Shown here: piece after piece, positions 54,091-63,683 of the stretch
Layout of the letters: every line of letters starts with the position of its first letter
How positions within the stretch are numbered: position 1 is the first letter of the stretch
Assembly: GCA_937995515.1 (NCBI GenBank)
Contig: CALKJZ010000024.1
Location: 19,159 to 83,158, forward strand
Length of the DNA: 64,000 bases
Reading direction: 5' to 3'
From: an uncultured Sphingomonadaceae bacterium
GTDB taxonomy: Bacteria > Pseudomonadota > Alphaproteobacteria > Sphingomonadales > Sphingomonadaceae
Notes under the pieces: model-generated
Told to the model about the DNA's origin: nothing
The model's input: only the letters and a program-made list of their open reading frames with translations
Database searches by the model: none
Translations under genes and position numbers: made by a program

Positions 54091-55011
54091 ATGACCGCCG
54101 CCACGCCGGATGCCGTTCCCACCTGGGTCGATCATCTGCCGGCCCGGCTGCAGCCCTGGGCGCGGCTCGGGCGGTTCGACCGGCCGGTCGGCACCTGGCT
54201 CCTGTTCTGGCCGTGCGCGATGGGCCTTGCGCTCTCGGGCGCGCTGGACGCCCTCCGGCTCCTGCCCTGGTTCCTGCTGGGAAGCCTCGCCATGCGCGCG
54301 GCCGGCTGCGCCTACAACGACATCGTGGACCGTGACCTCGACCGGCTGGTGGCCCGGACGGCCTTGCGCCCGGTGGCTTCGGGGGCGGTTTCCGTATGCG
54401 GGGCGTGGGGGTTTGTCATCGCCATGTCGCTCATCGGCCTTGTCGTGCTGCTGCAGCTGCCGCGGCCTGCGCAGCTGGTGGCGCTGCTTTCGCTTGCGCT
54501 GGTGGCCGCCTATCCGTTCATGAAGCGCATCACCTGGTGGCCCCAGGCGTGGCTCGGGCTCACCTTCAACTGGGGCCTCTGGGTCGGCTGGGCGTGCGGC
54601 GCCGCCCCCGCCCCGCTTGCCGCCGCCGGGCTCGCCTATCTCGGCTGCCTGTTCTGGACGCTCGGCTACGACAGCATCTACGCCGTGCAGGATCGCGAGG
54701 ACGATGCGCTCGCCGGCATCCGCTCCTCCGCGCGCCGCCTTGGCCCGCATGTGCGCGCGGCAGTCGGGCTGTTCTATCTTTCCTGCGTGGCGCTCAGCGC
54801 GGCCGCGCTGCTCGTGGCCCGGCCCGATCCGCTGATCCTCCTCGGCCTTGTGCCCGCCGCCCTCCACCTCGGCTGGCAGGTGCGACGCTTCCGCCCCGAC
54901 GCCCCAGCGGCGGTGCTCGCCACCTTCCGCAGCAATGCCCGGACCGGGCTGTTCCTGTTCCTCGCCTTCCTGCTGACCATGCCGCTGGACCTCGGCTCCC
55001 CGCGCTTCTAA
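54091..55011 (+). CDS. ubiA: 4-hydroxybenzoate polyprenyltransferase
   Basis: A 306-residue integral membrane prenyltransferase. The first metal-binding site is NDIVDRDLDRLVARTALRPVASG (Asn-Asp-x3-Asp, shortened here), and the second is YDSIYAVQDREDD. RFDRPVGTWLLFWP near the N-terminus is typical of UbiA. It attaches the polyprenyl tail to 4-hydroxybenzoate for ubiquinone. Together with ubiG it shows that the organism makes ubiquinone. ATG 54091 was chosen over the longer frame because the UbiA family begins there. Confidence 0.95.
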   Translation: MTAATPDAVPTWVDHLPARLQPWARLGRFDRPVGTWLLFWPCAMGLALSGALDALRLLPWFLLGSLAMRAAGCAYNDIVDRDLDRLVARTALRPVASGAVSVCGAWGFVIAMSLIGLVVLLQLPRPAQLVALLSLALVAAYPFMKRITWWPQAWLGLTFNWGLWVGWACGAAPAPLAAAGLAYLGCLFWTLGYDSIYAVQDREDDALAGIRSSARRLGPHVRAAVGLFYLSCVALSAAALLVARPDPLILLGLVPAALHLGWQVRRFRPDAPAAVLATFRSNARTGLFLFLAFLLTMPLDLGSPRF

Positions 55012-55021
55012 CCCGGCGGGC

Positions 55022-56374
55022 GTGATCACCCCCGGGACCGCCCTCGACCGCCTTGCCCTTGCGCTGGGGCACGCCCGGCAGCTCGGCGCGAGTGCGGCCG
55101 ACGGGGTGCTGGTGGCCGAAAGCTCGACGTCGATCGGCGTCCGGCTCGGCCAGCTCGAGGATGTGAGCCGAAGCGAGACGCAGGAGCTGGGTCTCCGGCT
55201 GTTCCGCGGTGCCCGATCGGCGCAGGTTGCCGTCTCCGACTTGTCCGACAGCGCCATCCGCACCGCGGTCGAGCGGGCCTTCGCCATGGCAGGCGAGGCC
55301 CCGGAAGACATCTTTGCCGGCCTTGCGCCCGAGGAGCTGCTGGCCCGGGGGCCGTGGCCAGACCTCGACCTCCACGACCCAAAGGTCGCAAGCCTCCCGG
55401 CGGACCGGCTGCGGGAGATGGCGCTTGCGGCCGAGGATGCAAGCCGCGCTGTCCCTGGCATCACCAACAGCGAGGGCGCCTCGGCGAGCGCCGGCGAGAC
55501 GCTGACCGCGCTGATGACAAGCCACGGCTTTGCCGCTGCGCGCACCGGCTCGCATGTCGCCATCTCGGCTGTTGCGATCGCCGGCGCGGGCGAGCGCCGG
55601 CAGCGGGATCACGACTGGGCGGAGGCGCGCCACCTCGAGGACCTCGAGCCGCCGGCCACCGTCGGCCGGAACGCCGGCGCGCGCGCCGTACGGCGGCTCG
55701 GCCCGGTGCGGCCGCAGACCGGGCCGTGCCCGGTGCTGTTCGACGCGCGGGTCGCAGGCAGCCTGCTCTCGCACCTCGTTGCCGCCATGTCCGGCCCGTC
55801 GGTTGCGCGCCGGACCAGCTTTCTCCTCGGCCACGAGGAGGAGCAGCTGTTCCCGCCCGGAGTCTGCGTGATCGACGATCCGCACCGCCCGCGCGGCCTG
55901 CGCAGCCGGGCGTTCGATGCCGAGGGCCTGCCGACCCGCCGGCGCGCGCTGGTCGAAGGGGGGCGCATCACCGGCTGGCTGATGGACAGCGCAAGCGCCC
56001 GCCAGCTCGGCGCCACGCCCACCGGCCATGCCAGCCGGGGGATCGGCGGCCCGCCCGGCGTTGCCGTCTCCAACCTGCACCTTGAAGCCGGCACGGCAAG
56101 CGTTGCGGCGCTGATGGCCGACATCGGCCATGGAATCCTCGTCACCGAGCTGATCGGCATGGGGGTCAACGGCCTGACGGGCGACTACAGCCGCGGCGCG
56201 AGCGGCTTTCTGATCGCCGGCGGCCAGCTCGCCGAGCCGGTCTCGGAGATCACCATTGCCGGCAATCTCCTCGACATGTTCCAAACGCTCACCCCGGCCG
56301 ACGACCTGCGGTTTGCCCATGCCGTCAACGCGCCGACGGTGCGGGTGGACTCGCTCACGGTCGCCGGCGCTTGA
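55022..56374 (+). CDS. TldE/PmbA-type metallopeptidase
   Basis: A 450-residue protein of the TldD/PmbA family, TldE (PmbA) side. Blocks: TSIGVRLGQLEDVSRSETQELGLRLF, NSEGASASAGET, and towards the C-terminus SHLVAAMSGPSVARRTSFL, TGHASRGIGGPPGVAVSNLHLEAG and LIGMGVNGLTGDYSRGASGFLI. The TldD-type zinc His-Glu motif is not seen, as expected for TldE. It forms a protease with TldD that matures peptides. GTG 55022 is the start. It couples to the phosphatase gene by TTGA. Confidence 0.9.
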   Translation: MITPGTALDRLALALGHARQLGASAADGVLVAESSTSIGVRLGQLEDVSRSETQELGLRLFRGARSAQVAVSDLSDSAIRTAVERAFAMAGEAPEDIFAGLAPEELLARGPWPDLDLHDPKVASLPADRLREMALAAEDASRAVPGITNSEGASASAGETLTALMTSHGFAAARTGSHVAISAVAIAGAGERRQRDHDWAEARHLEDLEPPATVGRNAGARAVRRLGPVRPQTGPCPVLFDARVAGSLLSHLVAAMSGPSVARRTSFLLGHEEEQLFPPGVCVIDDPHRPRGLRSRAFDAEGLPTRRRALVEGGRITGWLMDSASARQLGATPTGHASRGIGGPPGVAVSNLHLEAGTASVAALMADIGHGILVTELIGMGVNGLTGDYSRGASGFLIAGGQLAEPVSEITIAGNLLDMFQTLTPADDLRFAHAVNAPTVRVDSLTVAGA

Positions 56375-57201
56375 GCGGCCGCTTCGCCGCCGAGCTCGCG
56401 CTTGCACGCGCCGCCGCCGAGCAGGCGGCCGCGCTTGCGCTCGAGCTCCAGGCACGGGGGGTGGACCACTGGCTGAAGGGGCCGGGCAACCCGGTGAGCA
56501 GCGCCGACCTCGCGCTCGACCGGGTGCTGAAGGAGCAGCTGCTGGCCGCGCGGCCGGATTTCGGCTGGCTTTCGGAGGAAACGGCCGACACGCGCGCGCG
56601 GCTCGACCGGCGCGCGCTCTGGCTGGTGGACCCGATCGACGGCACGCGCGATTTTCTCCGCGGCCAGCCGGGCTGGGCCGTCTCGGTGGCGCTGGTGGTC
56701 GATGGCGTGGTGGAAGCCGGCGTGCTCGCCGCACCGGCGCTCGGCGAGGTCTATGCGGCCGAGCGCGGCGGCGGCGCATCCCGCAACGGGCAGACCATCC
56801 GCGTCTCGGGCCGCGGCAGCGACACGCCCGCACGCCTGCCCATCGAGCCGGACGTGCTGAGAAGCCCGCTCTGGGGCCCGGATTTCGCAGCCGAGGCGGT
56901 GCCCAAGCCCAACAGCCTCGCCCTTCGCCTCGCCCGGGTGGCGGAAGGCGCGGCCGATGCCTTGGTCAACGGCCGGCCGTGCGCGGAATGGGATGTGGCC
57001 GCCGCAAGCCTCATCGTTGCCGAGGCCGGGGGCCTCGTGACCGAGCGGGCGGGCGGGCGCATCCGGTTCAACAAGCCCTGCCCCGAGGTGGCCGGACTGG
57101 TGGCTGCCACGCCGGCCTGGCACGCACCGATCAGCGCGCGGCTTGCGAACATGCTGGAGGCGCTTGCCGCACGCCACAAGGCGGCGCCCGCCGCCGGCTG
57201 A
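56371..57201 (+). CDS. 3'(2'),5'-bisphosphate nucleotidase / inositol monophosphatase family
   Basis: A 276-residue phosphatase of the IMPase fold. Metal sites: NPVSSADLALDR, LSEETADTR, LWLVDPIDGTRDFL (the Asp-Pro-Ile-Asp-Gly-Thr signature) and CAEWDVAAASLIVAEAGG (Trp-Asp). The two main branches, CysQ and inositol monophosphatase, are not separable here. CysQ is favoured by the sequence style; an inositol-phosphate phosphatase would fit the inositol genes at the left end, though they lie 50 kb away. Start is TTG 56371, overlapping the TldE stop. Confidence 0.85.
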   Translation: MSGRFAAELALARAAAEQAAALALELQARGVDHWLKGPGNPVSSADLALDRVLKEQLLAARPDFGWLSEETADTRARLDRRALWLVDPIDGTRDFLRGQPGWAVSVALVVDGVVEAGVLAAPALGEVYAAERGGGASRNGQTIRVSGRGSDTPARLPIEPDVLRSPLWGPDFAAEAVPKPNSLALRLARVAEGAADALVNGRPCAEWDVAAASLIVAEAGGLVTERAGGRIRFNKPCPEVAGLVAATPAWHAPISARLANMLEALAARHKAAPAAG

Positions 57202-57202
57202 G

Positions 57203-58231
57203 CTAGAGGCCGAGCCGCCGCGCCAGCGCCCCGGCCACGTCATCGAGGGCGTGCGGCACGGGCCCCGAGGCGGGCGGCGTGCCCGCATCGCACAGCGGCA
57301 CGAGGGACGGATCCATCGGCAGGGTGGCAAGGAGCTCCGCACCCGTCTCGCGCGCCAGGCGGCCGGGGTCGACCGGGCCAAAGGGGTGGATGAGCTGGCC
57401 GCCGGGCAGGGCCAGCTCGGCCATGTTGACGACAAGGCCGAGCACGGGCACCTCCAGCTGCTCGAACAGCGCCACGGCGCGGCGCGCATCGGCAACGGCC
57501 AGCGCCTGCGGCGTCGTGACCACGACAACTCCGCTCGGCGCGAGCTTCTGCGCAAGGGCGAGATGAATGTCGCCGGTGCCGGGCGGCAGATCCACCACCA
57601 GCACGTCGAGCGCGCCCCAGCTGGCGCCGGTGGCCATCTGCACGACCGCACCCGCAATCATCGGGCCCCGCCAGGCGACCGCGCGGTCCGGATCGGCGAG
57701 CAGGCCCATGCCGAGCACCTTGAGGCCGTGTGCCTCCACGGGGATGAGCCGCCGCTCTGCATCCGCCTGCGCTCGGCCGGCAATGCCGAGCAGGATCTGC
57801 ACACACGGCCCGTGGATGTCGGCATCGAGGAGGCCGGTTGCGTGGCCGCGCCGCGCGAGGGCGAGGGCGAGGTGCACCGCCACGGTCGACTTGCCTACGC
57901 CGCCCTTGCCCGAGCCGACGCCGATCACATGCCGCACGCCCGCGATCGCCCCGCCGGGCGCGCCGGGCCGGGCGGAGGCTGCCGGCCGCTCGGCGGTCTG
58001 GATGATGCGCACCTGCGCCACGCCCGGCGCACCGGCCAGCCGCTGGCGGATCTCGGCTTCCAGCGCTGTGGCCTGCTGGCGTGTGAGCCCGTCGACGGCA
58101 AGGATGGCGCTCGCTGTTCCGTCGTCGCGCACGACAAGGCCGGAGACGCGGCCGGAAGCGAGCAGCGGCCCGCTGCCCGCGGGGTCGGCAAGATCGGCGA
58201 GCCGCTGCCGCAGGGTGTCGCGCGTGTCCAT
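57203..58231 (-). CDS. Mrp/NBP35-type Fe-S cluster carrier ATPase
   Basis: A 342-residue P-loop ATPase. The N-terminal ~100 residues form the MIP18/DUF59-like domain (GSGPLLASGRVSGLVVRDDG). The deviant Walker A is GVGSGKGGVGKSTVAVHLAL, with DADIHGPCVQILLGI, LDVLVVDLPPGTGDIHLALAQ and VVVTTPQALAVADARRAV. Mrp proteins carry Fe-S clusters. The usual C-terminal CxxC motif is not obvious: only isolated Cys (SLVPLCDAG) are visible. It converges on the phosphatase gene 1 nt apart. Confidence 0.9.
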   Translation of the reverse strand: MDTRDTLRQRLADLADPAGSGPLLASGRVSGLVVRDDGTASAILAVDGLTRQQATALEAEIRQRLAGAPGVAQVRIIQTAERPAASARPGAPGGAIAGVRHVIGVGSGKGGVGKSTVAVHLALALARRGHATGLLDADIHGPCVQILLGIAGRAQADAERRLIPVEAHGLKVLGMGLLADPDRAVAWRGPMIAGAVVQMATGASWGALDVLVVDLPPGTGDIHLALAQKLAPSGVVVVTTPQALAVADARRAVALFEQLEVPVLGLVVNMAELALPGGQLIHPFGPVDPGRLARETGAELLATLPMDPSLVPLCDAGTPPASGPVPHALDDVAGALARRLGL

Positions 58232-58349
58232 CAGGCCCTCGCTTTCTCAGGGCATGGCGCCTATATCCGCGGCGGGGAGGCTGCAACCGGCGTGGATGAC
58301 GCGGCATGCAGCCGTCCGGTCAGGTCACCAATCGAGCACGGACAAGCGG

Positions 58350-59522
58350 ATGCCCTTTCACAACAACGAGGACAGCGGAGACCGGGGCAAGCGGCGCAAT
58401 CCGTGGGGCGCGGGTGGCGGGCAGGGCAGCGAGAGCGGCTCGGGCGGGGGCTGGACCCCGCGGCCCAAGAATCCGTGGAGCGAACCGCCGCGCCCGCGCG
58501 AGGACCCGCCGCGCGGCGGCGGCACGGCCGATTTCGACGAGTTCATCCGCCGCAGCCAGGAACGGCTGCGCGGCCTCGGCGGGGGCTCGCGCGGCGGCAA
58601 CGGCAGCGGCGGCGGGAGCGCCCCGCCCCGGATCAGCGTGCCGTGGAAATGGATCGTGGGCGGCGTGCTGGCGCTCTGGGTGGCTGGCACCTCCGCCTTC
58701 CAGGTGGGGGCGGGCGAGCGCGGCGTTGTCACCCGCTTTGCCAAGTTCCACACCACCACCGGCCCGGGCTTTCACCTGAAGCTGCCGACCCCGATCGACC
58801 GCGTCACCAAGGTCCGCTTCGAGGATATCCGCACGACCGACATCGGTTCGACCGACGCCTCGATCGAGAACCTGATGATCACCGGCGACCAGAACATCAT
58901 CGACATTGCCTACACGGTGCGCTGGCGGCTGAAGAACGCCGAGCAGTTCCTGTTCCAGATCGCCAACCCCGAACTCACGGTACGCGACGTGACCGAGGCG
59001 GCGATGCGCGAGATGATGTCGAAGACGACGCTGCAGAATGCCATCGGCCCCGAGCGGGCGAGCATCGCCGAGGAGGTGCGCGAGCGCACCCAGGAAATCC
59101 TCGATCTCTACGGCTCGGGCATCCTCGTCCAGGGGGTGGACATCCGGCAGGCCGACCCGCCGGCTGCGGTCGACGAGGCGTTCAAGGATGTGTCCGCAGC
59201 CCAGCAGGATGCGCAGCAGTTCCTCAACCAGGCCCGGGCCTATGCGCAGCAGGTGCGCGCCCGCGCCCAGGGCGAGACGGCCGCCTTCGACAAGATCTAC
59301 GAGGAATATCGCCTCGCGCCGCAGGTGACACGGCAGCGCATGTACTACGAGACGATGGAGCAGGTTCTTTCCAAGGTGGACAAGACGGTCATCGAGAACC
59401 CGGGGGTCCAGGCCTATCTGCCCCTTCCGGAGGTGCAGCGGCGCGCGCGCCAAGCCGATCTCGCCGCCATGGCCGCCCGGCGCGACGCCGAGCAGGCCGC
59501 AAGCCAGGGGGGCCGCCAATGA
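58350..59522 (+). CDS. hflK: FtsH protease modulator HflK
   Basis: A 390-residue SPFH-domain membrane protein. A long Gly/Pro/Arg-rich N-terminus (to ~residue 95) is followed by one transmembrane span (WIVGGVLALWVAGTSAFQVG), then the SPFH core (GERGVVTRFAKFHTTTGPGF, LMITGDQNIIDIAYTVRWRL) and a C-terminal helix (VQRRARQADLAAMAARRD). It forms a cage with HflC around FtsH. It overlaps hflC by ATGA. ATG 58350 was chosen as the family N-terminus. Confidence 0.95.
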   Translation: MPFHNNEDSGDRGKRRNPWGAGGGQGSESGSGGGWTPRPKNPWSEPPRPREDPPRGGGTADFDEFIRRSQERLRGLGGGSRGGNGSGGGSAPPRISVPWKWIVGGVLALWVAGTSAFQVGAGERGVVTRFAKFHTTTGPGFHLKLPTPIDRVTKVRFEDIRTTDIGSTDASIENLMITGDQNIIDIAYTVRWRLKNAEQFLFQIANPELTVRDVTEAAMREMMSKTTLQNAIGPERASIAEEVRERTQEILDLYGSGILVQGVDIRQADPPAAVDEAFKDVSAAQQDAQQFLNQARAYAQQVRARAQGETAAFDKIYEEYRLAPQVTRQRMYYETMEQVLSKVDKTVIENPGVQAYLPLPEVQRRARQADLAAMAARRDAEQAASQGGRQ

Positions 59523-60358
59523 CCATGCCCCGCATCCTGTGGCTGGCCGGCGGCCTTGGGCTCCTGCTCCTGCTGCTGCTCTCCACCGCCGTCGTGCGCG
59601 TGCCGGAAGACCGGCAGGCCATCATCCTGCAGTTCGGGCGGCCGGTGGCCACCGTCAACACCTACAAGCCCGACCAGATGTTCGGCGAGACGGGCGCCGG
59701 CCTCGTGCTGAAGCTGCCTTTCCTCCAGAATGTGGTGTTCGTCGACAAGCGCGTGCTGTCGCTCGACGTGCCAAGCCAGACGGTTCTTTCAACCGACCAG
59801 CTGCGCCTCGTGGTTAACGCCTTTGCCACCTTCCGCATCACCGACCCGGTGCGCATGTTCCAGACGGTGCGCACCGAGGAGCGCGCGGCCGAGGAGCTCA
59901 CCCGGATCCTGACCTCGCGGCTCCGCAACGAGCTCGGCAAGCAGCGCTTCGACACGCTGCTCTCGCCCGAGCGGGCGGCGCTCATGGACGACATCCAGCG
60001 CACGGTCAACGCCTCCGCACGGGCCTATGGGGCGGAGGTGATCGATGTGCGGATCAAACGCGCCGACCTCCCGCCTGGCACGCCGCTCGAGGCGGCCTAT
60101 GAGCGGATGCGGACAGCCCGGCAGGAAGAGGCGCTCACCATCCGCGCGCAGGGCGCCAAGGAAGCGCAGATCATCCGCGCCGATGCCGATGCCGAGGCGG
60201 CCCGCCTCTATGCGGAAAGCTTTGGCCGCGACCCGCAGTTCTACAACTTCTACCGGGCGATGCAGGCCTACCGGGCCTCGTTCAGCGAGGGCAACTCGTC
60301 GGTCGTGCTCTCGCCCGACAATGAGTTCCTGCGCGAGTTCACCGGCCGCGCGCGCTGA
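59519..60358 (+). CDS. hflC: FtsH protease modulator HflC
   Basis: A 279-residue partner of HflK. The N-terminal transmembrane span is ILWLAGGLGLLLLLLLSTAVV, then the SPFH core (PEDRQAIILQFGRPVATVN, VFVDKRVLSLDVPSQTVL) and a helical tail (ARQEEALTIRAQGAKEAQIIRADADAEAA, shortened). It controls FtsH access to membrane substrates. It is coupled to hflK by ATGA. A GC stem-loop follows, then the Deg protease gene, the conserved hflK-hflC-degP order. Confidence 0.95.
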   Translation: MTMPRILWLAGGLGLLLLLLLSTAVVRVPEDRQAIILQFGRPVATVNTYKPDQMFGETGAGLVLKLPFLQNVVFVDKRVLSLDVPSQTVLSTDQLRLVVNAFATFRITDPVRMFQTVRTEERAAEELTRILTSRLRNELGKQRFDTLLSPERAALMDDIQRTVNASARAYGAEVIDVRIKRADLPPGTPLEAAYERMRTARQEEALTIRAQGAKEAQIIRADADAEAARLYAESFGRDPQFYNFYRAMQAYRASFSEGNSSVVLSPDNEFLREFTGRAR

Positions 60359-60363
60359 GCCGC

Positions 60364-60384
60364 GGGGCGGCCTCGCGCCGCCCC
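60364..60384 (+). terminator. GC stem-loop after hflC
   Basis: GGGGCGGC-CTCGC-GCCGCCCC forms a perfect 8-bp stem 6 nt after the hflC stop. It lacks a T-tract, so termination may be only partial and some transcript may continue into the protease gene. Confidence 0.45.
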
Positions 60385-60405
60385 AACGGGCCCTGCCGTT
60401 CCCCT

Positions 60406-60431
60406 CTTGTTCAGAAGATGTTCAATCCCAT
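60406..60431 (+). promoter_or_regulatory. Candidate heat-shock (RpoH-type) promoter of the Deg protease gene
   Basis: CTTGTT, 14 nt, then TCCCAT: close to the alphaproteobacterial RpoH pattern of CTTGAA and CCCCAT. It lies 59 nt upstream of the protease start. A 9-nt word GAGTCCTGA also occurs twice in the leader (near 60462 and 60479). The match is imperfect. Confidence 0.3.
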
Positions 60432-60489
60432 TTCGCATGGGGAAGGCATCGGGCTACAGTCGAGTCCTGAGGTCATGGAGTCCTGACGC

Positions 60490-62070
60490 GTGCGCAACCT
60501 TTTGCGATCCCCCCTCGTTCTTCTGGCGGGCGCCGCCGCAGGCGCGCTGCTGGCGGGCGGCCTGCCGGCGCTTTCGCAGCAGCAGGCTCCGGCGGCCACC
60601 GGCGGCGCTCCCGCCGCGCAGGCGCCGGTTCCCGGCATGGCCGCCACGCCGCCGGCCGGGGCCCCGGCGAGCTTTGCCGACCTGACAGCCCGGCTGCAGC
60701 CGGCCGTCGTCAACATCTCGACCACCCAGCGGGTCGAGGTCTCGCGCTTTCCCGCCTTTCCGCGCATCGGGCCGGGCATGAACCTCGAGGATCTGTTCCG
60801 GCGGTTCCAGGAACAGCAGGGCGACGATGGCCAGCCTGTGACCCGCGAGGCCACCTCGCTCGGCTCGGGCTTCATCATCTCGCCGGATGGCTACATCGTC
60901 ACCAACAATCACGTGATCTCCGGGCGCGATGGCCAGCGGCTGGTGGATACCATCACCGTCACCCTCTCCGACCGCCAGGAATATCAGGCGCGCGTGGTGG
61001 GGCGCGACCCGCTTTCGGACCTCGCGCTGCTGAAGATCGACGCCCGCAACCTGCCCTATGTGCAGTTCGGCAACTCGCGCGAGGTGCGGGTGGGCGACTG
61101 GGCGATTGCCATCGGCAACCCGTTCGGCCTCGGCGGCACGGTGACCGCCGGCATCGTCTCCGCGCTCCACCGCGGCATTACCGGCGGCGGCGCCTACGAC
61201 CGCTACATCCAGACCGATGCCTCGATCAACCAGGGCAACAGCGGCGGGCCGCTGTTCGACCTCAAGGGCAATGTGATCGGCGTCAACACCGCGATCTTCT
61301 CGCCCACTGGCGGGAATGTCGGCGTGGGCTTCGCCATCCCGGCCGAGCTTGCGCGGCCGGTGATCGAACAGCTGCGCACCTCCGGCACGGTGCGGCGCGG
61401 CTATCTCGGCGTGCAGATCCAGCCGATGAACCAGTCGATTGCCGCAGCGCTCGGCCTGCCCAAGGATCGCGGCGAGATTGTCGCCGGCGTCGAGCCGCGG
61501 GGGCCGGCGGAGGTGGCCGGCATCCAGCGCGGCGATGTGGTGGTCCGCGTGGCCGGGCAGGACGTCACGCCCGACAACACGCTGTCCTTCATCGTCGCCA
61601 ACACCGCAATCGGCAGCCGCGTGCCGGTGGAGGTGATCCGCAACGGGCGCCGGCAGACAGTCACCGTCACCATCGGCGAGCGCCCCTCCGAGCTCGCGGG
61701 GCTCGGCCGGCGCAGCGGCGGCGAGGAGCAGGCCGACGCCGGCGGGGCCACCGAACGGGGCGCCGAGGCCGCGCGCCGCTCGCTTGGCCTCACGCTGCAG
61801 GCGCTCTCGCCCGAGATCCGCCAGCAGCTGCGGCTGCCCGACTCGGTGCAGGGCGTGGTGATCGCTCGCGTCAACCCCTCGTCCAGCGCGGCGCAGGAGA
61901 ATCTCCAGCGCGGCGACATCATCGTGTCGATCAACCAGAAGCCGGTGCGCACGCCGCAGGATGCGGCCGACGCGGTGGCCGAGGCCCGCAAGGCCGGGCG
62001 CGACACGGTGCTGCTGTTCGTCCAGCGCGGCGATCAGCCCGGCCGGTTCGTCGGCGTGCGCATGAGCTGA
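60490..62070 (+). CDS. Deg-family serine protease (DegP/DegQ-like)
   Basis: A 526-residue periplasmic protease/chaperone. An N-terminal signal or anchor ([18 protein letters not shown]) is followed by a Gln/Ala/Pro-rich linker, then the trypsin-like domain with catalytic His141 ([11 protein letters not shown]), Asp177 ([12 protein letters not shown]) and Ser251 (QGNSGGPL). Two PDZ domains follow ([12 protein letters not shown] from ~310 and a second from ~430, [20 protein letters not shown]). It degrades misfolded envelope proteins. Start is GTG 60490. It is downstream of hflKC, with its own likely promoter. Confidence 0.95.
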   Translation: MRNLLRSPLVLLAGAAAGALLAGGLPALSQQQAPAATGGAPAAQAPVPGMAATPPAGAPASFADLTARLQPAVVNISTTQRVEVSRFPAFPRIGPGMNLEDLFRRFQEQQGDDGQPVTREATSLGSGFIISPDGYIVTNNHVISGRDGQRLVDTITVTLSDRQEYQARVVGRDPLSDLALLKIDARNLPYVQFGNSREVRVGDWAIAIGNPFGLGGTVTAGIVSALHRGITGGGAYDRYIQTDASINQGNSGGPLFDLKGNVIGVNTAIFSPTGGNVGVGFAIPAELARPVIEQLRTSGTVRRGYLGVQIQPMNQSIAAALGLPKDRGEIVAGVEPRGPAEVAGIQRGDVVVRVAGQDVTPDNTLSFIVANTAIGSRVPVEVIRNGRRQTVTVTIGERPSELAGLGRRSGGEEQADAGGATERGAEAARRSLGLTLQALSPEIRQQLRLPDSVQGVVIARVNPSSSAAQENLQRGDIIVSINQKPVRTPQDAADAVAEARKAGRDTVLLFVQRGDQPGRFVGVRMS

Positions 62071-62170
62071 TGGCTTTTCTCACCGTCGCCGGGCCGTTAC
62101 CACGGCGGCGGGCCGCGCGAGGCGCATCCCGGCACGATCGGCGCGTGTCGGCATCTGGGGGGAGGGTCGG

Positions 62171-63670
62171 GTGACAGACCGGATCGCAGTCGGCGGCGCA
62201 GGCACGATGCCGCACGCGCTGCTGCTCAAGCGCGCCAACCGCCACGGCCTCATCGCCGGCGCCACCGGCACCGGCAAGACGATCACGCTGCAGCTGCTCG
62301 CGGAGGGCTTCAGCCGCGCGGGCGTCCCCGTCTTCCTGGCCGACGTGAAAGGCGATCTTGCGGGCATGGCCATGCCCGGCTCGCCCACGGCGAAGACGCA
62401 CGAGGCCTTCACGGCGCGCGCGCGCGATCTCGGCATTGCCGACTATGCCTACGCGGCCTGCCCGACGATCTTCTGGGACCTGTTTGGCGAACAGGGCCAC
62501 CCGGTGCGTGCCACGGTCTCAGAAATGGGGCCGCTGCTGCTTGCGCGGCTGATGGGGCTCTCCGAGGCGCAGGAGGGCGTGCTCAACATCGCCTTTCGCC
62601 TCGCCGACGAACAAGGCCTCCTGCTCATCGACCTCAAGGATCTGCGCGCGCTGCTGCAGCATCTGGCAGACCATCGCGCCGAGCTGTCCGCCCGCTGGGG
62701 CAACATCACCGTCCAGTCGGTCGGCGCCATCCAGCGCCAGCTGCTCACGCTGGAAGCGCAGGGCGCCGACCGGTTCTTCGGCGAGCCGGCGCTCGAGATT
62801 GCCGACCTCATGCGCACCGACGAGGCGGGCCACGGCATCGTCAACATCCTCGCCGCCGACCGGCTGATGTCCAGCCCGCGCCTCTATTCCACCTTCCTGC
62901 TCTGGCTGCTCTCGGAACTGTTCGAGGCGCTGCCCGAGGTGGGCGACCCGGACCGGCCGCGCCTCGTGTTCTTCTTCGACGAGGCCCACCTGCTGTTCGA
63001 CGAGGCTCCAAAGGCGCTCCTCGACAAGGTGGAGCAGGTGGTCCGCCTCATCCGCTCGAAGGGGGTCGGGGTCTATTTCGTCACCCAGAACCCGATCGAC
63101 ATTCCCGAATCGGTGGCCGGCCAGCTCGGCAACCGGGTGCAGCACGCGCTGCGCGCCTTCACCCCGCGCGACCAGCGGGCAGTCCGGGCGGCAGCCGAGA
63201 CCTTCCGCCCCAATCCGAAGGTGGACGTGGCGCGCGAGATCACCGAGCTGCGGGTGGGCGAGGCGCTGGTCTCGTTCCTGCTGCCTGATGGCGCGCCCAT
63301 GCCGGTCGAGCGCACGCTCATCCACCCGCCGCGTTCGCGCGCCGGGCCGCTCACCGAGACCGAGCGCAAGGTGATGCTCGCCACCTCGCCCGTTGCCGGG
63401 CGCTACGAGGCCGCTGTCGACCGCGAATCGGCCTATGAGATCCTGTCTGCGCGCGCAGCCGAGGCGGCCGAGGCGAAGGCCACGGCAAAGGCGGCCGCGG
63501 AGTCCGCGCGCGCCGAGCGCGCCCGGCAGGCCGCCGCCCGCCAGAGCCCCGAGGGCCAGATTGCCGAGGTGGCCAAAAAGGTGGTGATGGGCGTGGCGAT
63601 CGTCGAGGGCCGGCGGCTGCTGCGCGGCCTCTTGGGCGGGCTTGCGCGCACGGGCACGCGGTCGCGCTAG
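62171..63670 (+). CDS. HerA-like helicase/ATPase of the DUF853 (YjgR) type
   Basis: A 499-residue ATPase. Walker A is GATGTGKT (residues 30-37) and Walker B lies in [40 protein letters not shown] is typical of the HerA/DUF853 group, and [22 protein letters not shown] follows. An Ala/Lys-rich helical linker near the end ([22 protein letters not shown]) leads to a short Arg-rich tail. The role is uncertain, perhaps DNA translocation. Start is GTG 62171. Its stop codon TAG abuts the IS remnant, so the last residues may have been set by the insertion. Confidence 0.9.
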   Translation: MTDRIAVGGAGTMPHALLLKRANRHGLIAGATGTGKTITLQLLAEGFSRAGVPVFLADVKGDLAGMAMPGSPTAKTHEAFTARARDLGIADYAYAACPTIFWDLFGEQGHPVRATVSEMGPLLLARLMGLSEAQEGVLNIAFRLADEQGLLLIDLKDLRALLQHLADHRAELSARWGNITVQSVGAIQRQLLTLEAQGADRFFGEPALEIADLMRTDEAGHGIVNILAADRLMSSPRLYSTFLLWLLSELFEALPEVGDPDRPRLVFFFDEAHLLFDEAPKALLDKVEQVVRLIRSKGVGVYFVTQNPIDIPESVAGQLGNRVQHALRAFTPRDQRAVRAAAETFRPNPKVDVAREITELRVGEALVSFLLPDGAPMPVERTLIHPPRSRAGPLTETERKVMLATSPVAGRYEAAVDRESAYEILSARAAEAAEAKATAKAAAESARAERARQAAARQSPEGQIAEVAKKVVMGVAIVEGRRLLRGLLGGLARTGTRSR

Positions 63671-63683
63671 GGTCCAGACTCGC

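Noticed and set aside
52084..55011. 975-codon plus-strand open frame ending with ubiA
   Set aside because: Its first two thirds are a shadow of the acyl-AMP ligase gene in another frame; only the part from 54091 is ubiA.
56371..57201. Linking the phosphatase to the inositol cluster
   Set aside because: The fold also fits CysQ, and the gene is about 50 kb from the inositol genes with no operon link, so this was kept as a possibility only.
57143..60358. 1071-codon plus-strand open frame
   Set aside because: It is a high-GC frame that is antisense to the Mrp gene and out of frame through hflK; only its end from 59519, which is in frame, is the real hflC.
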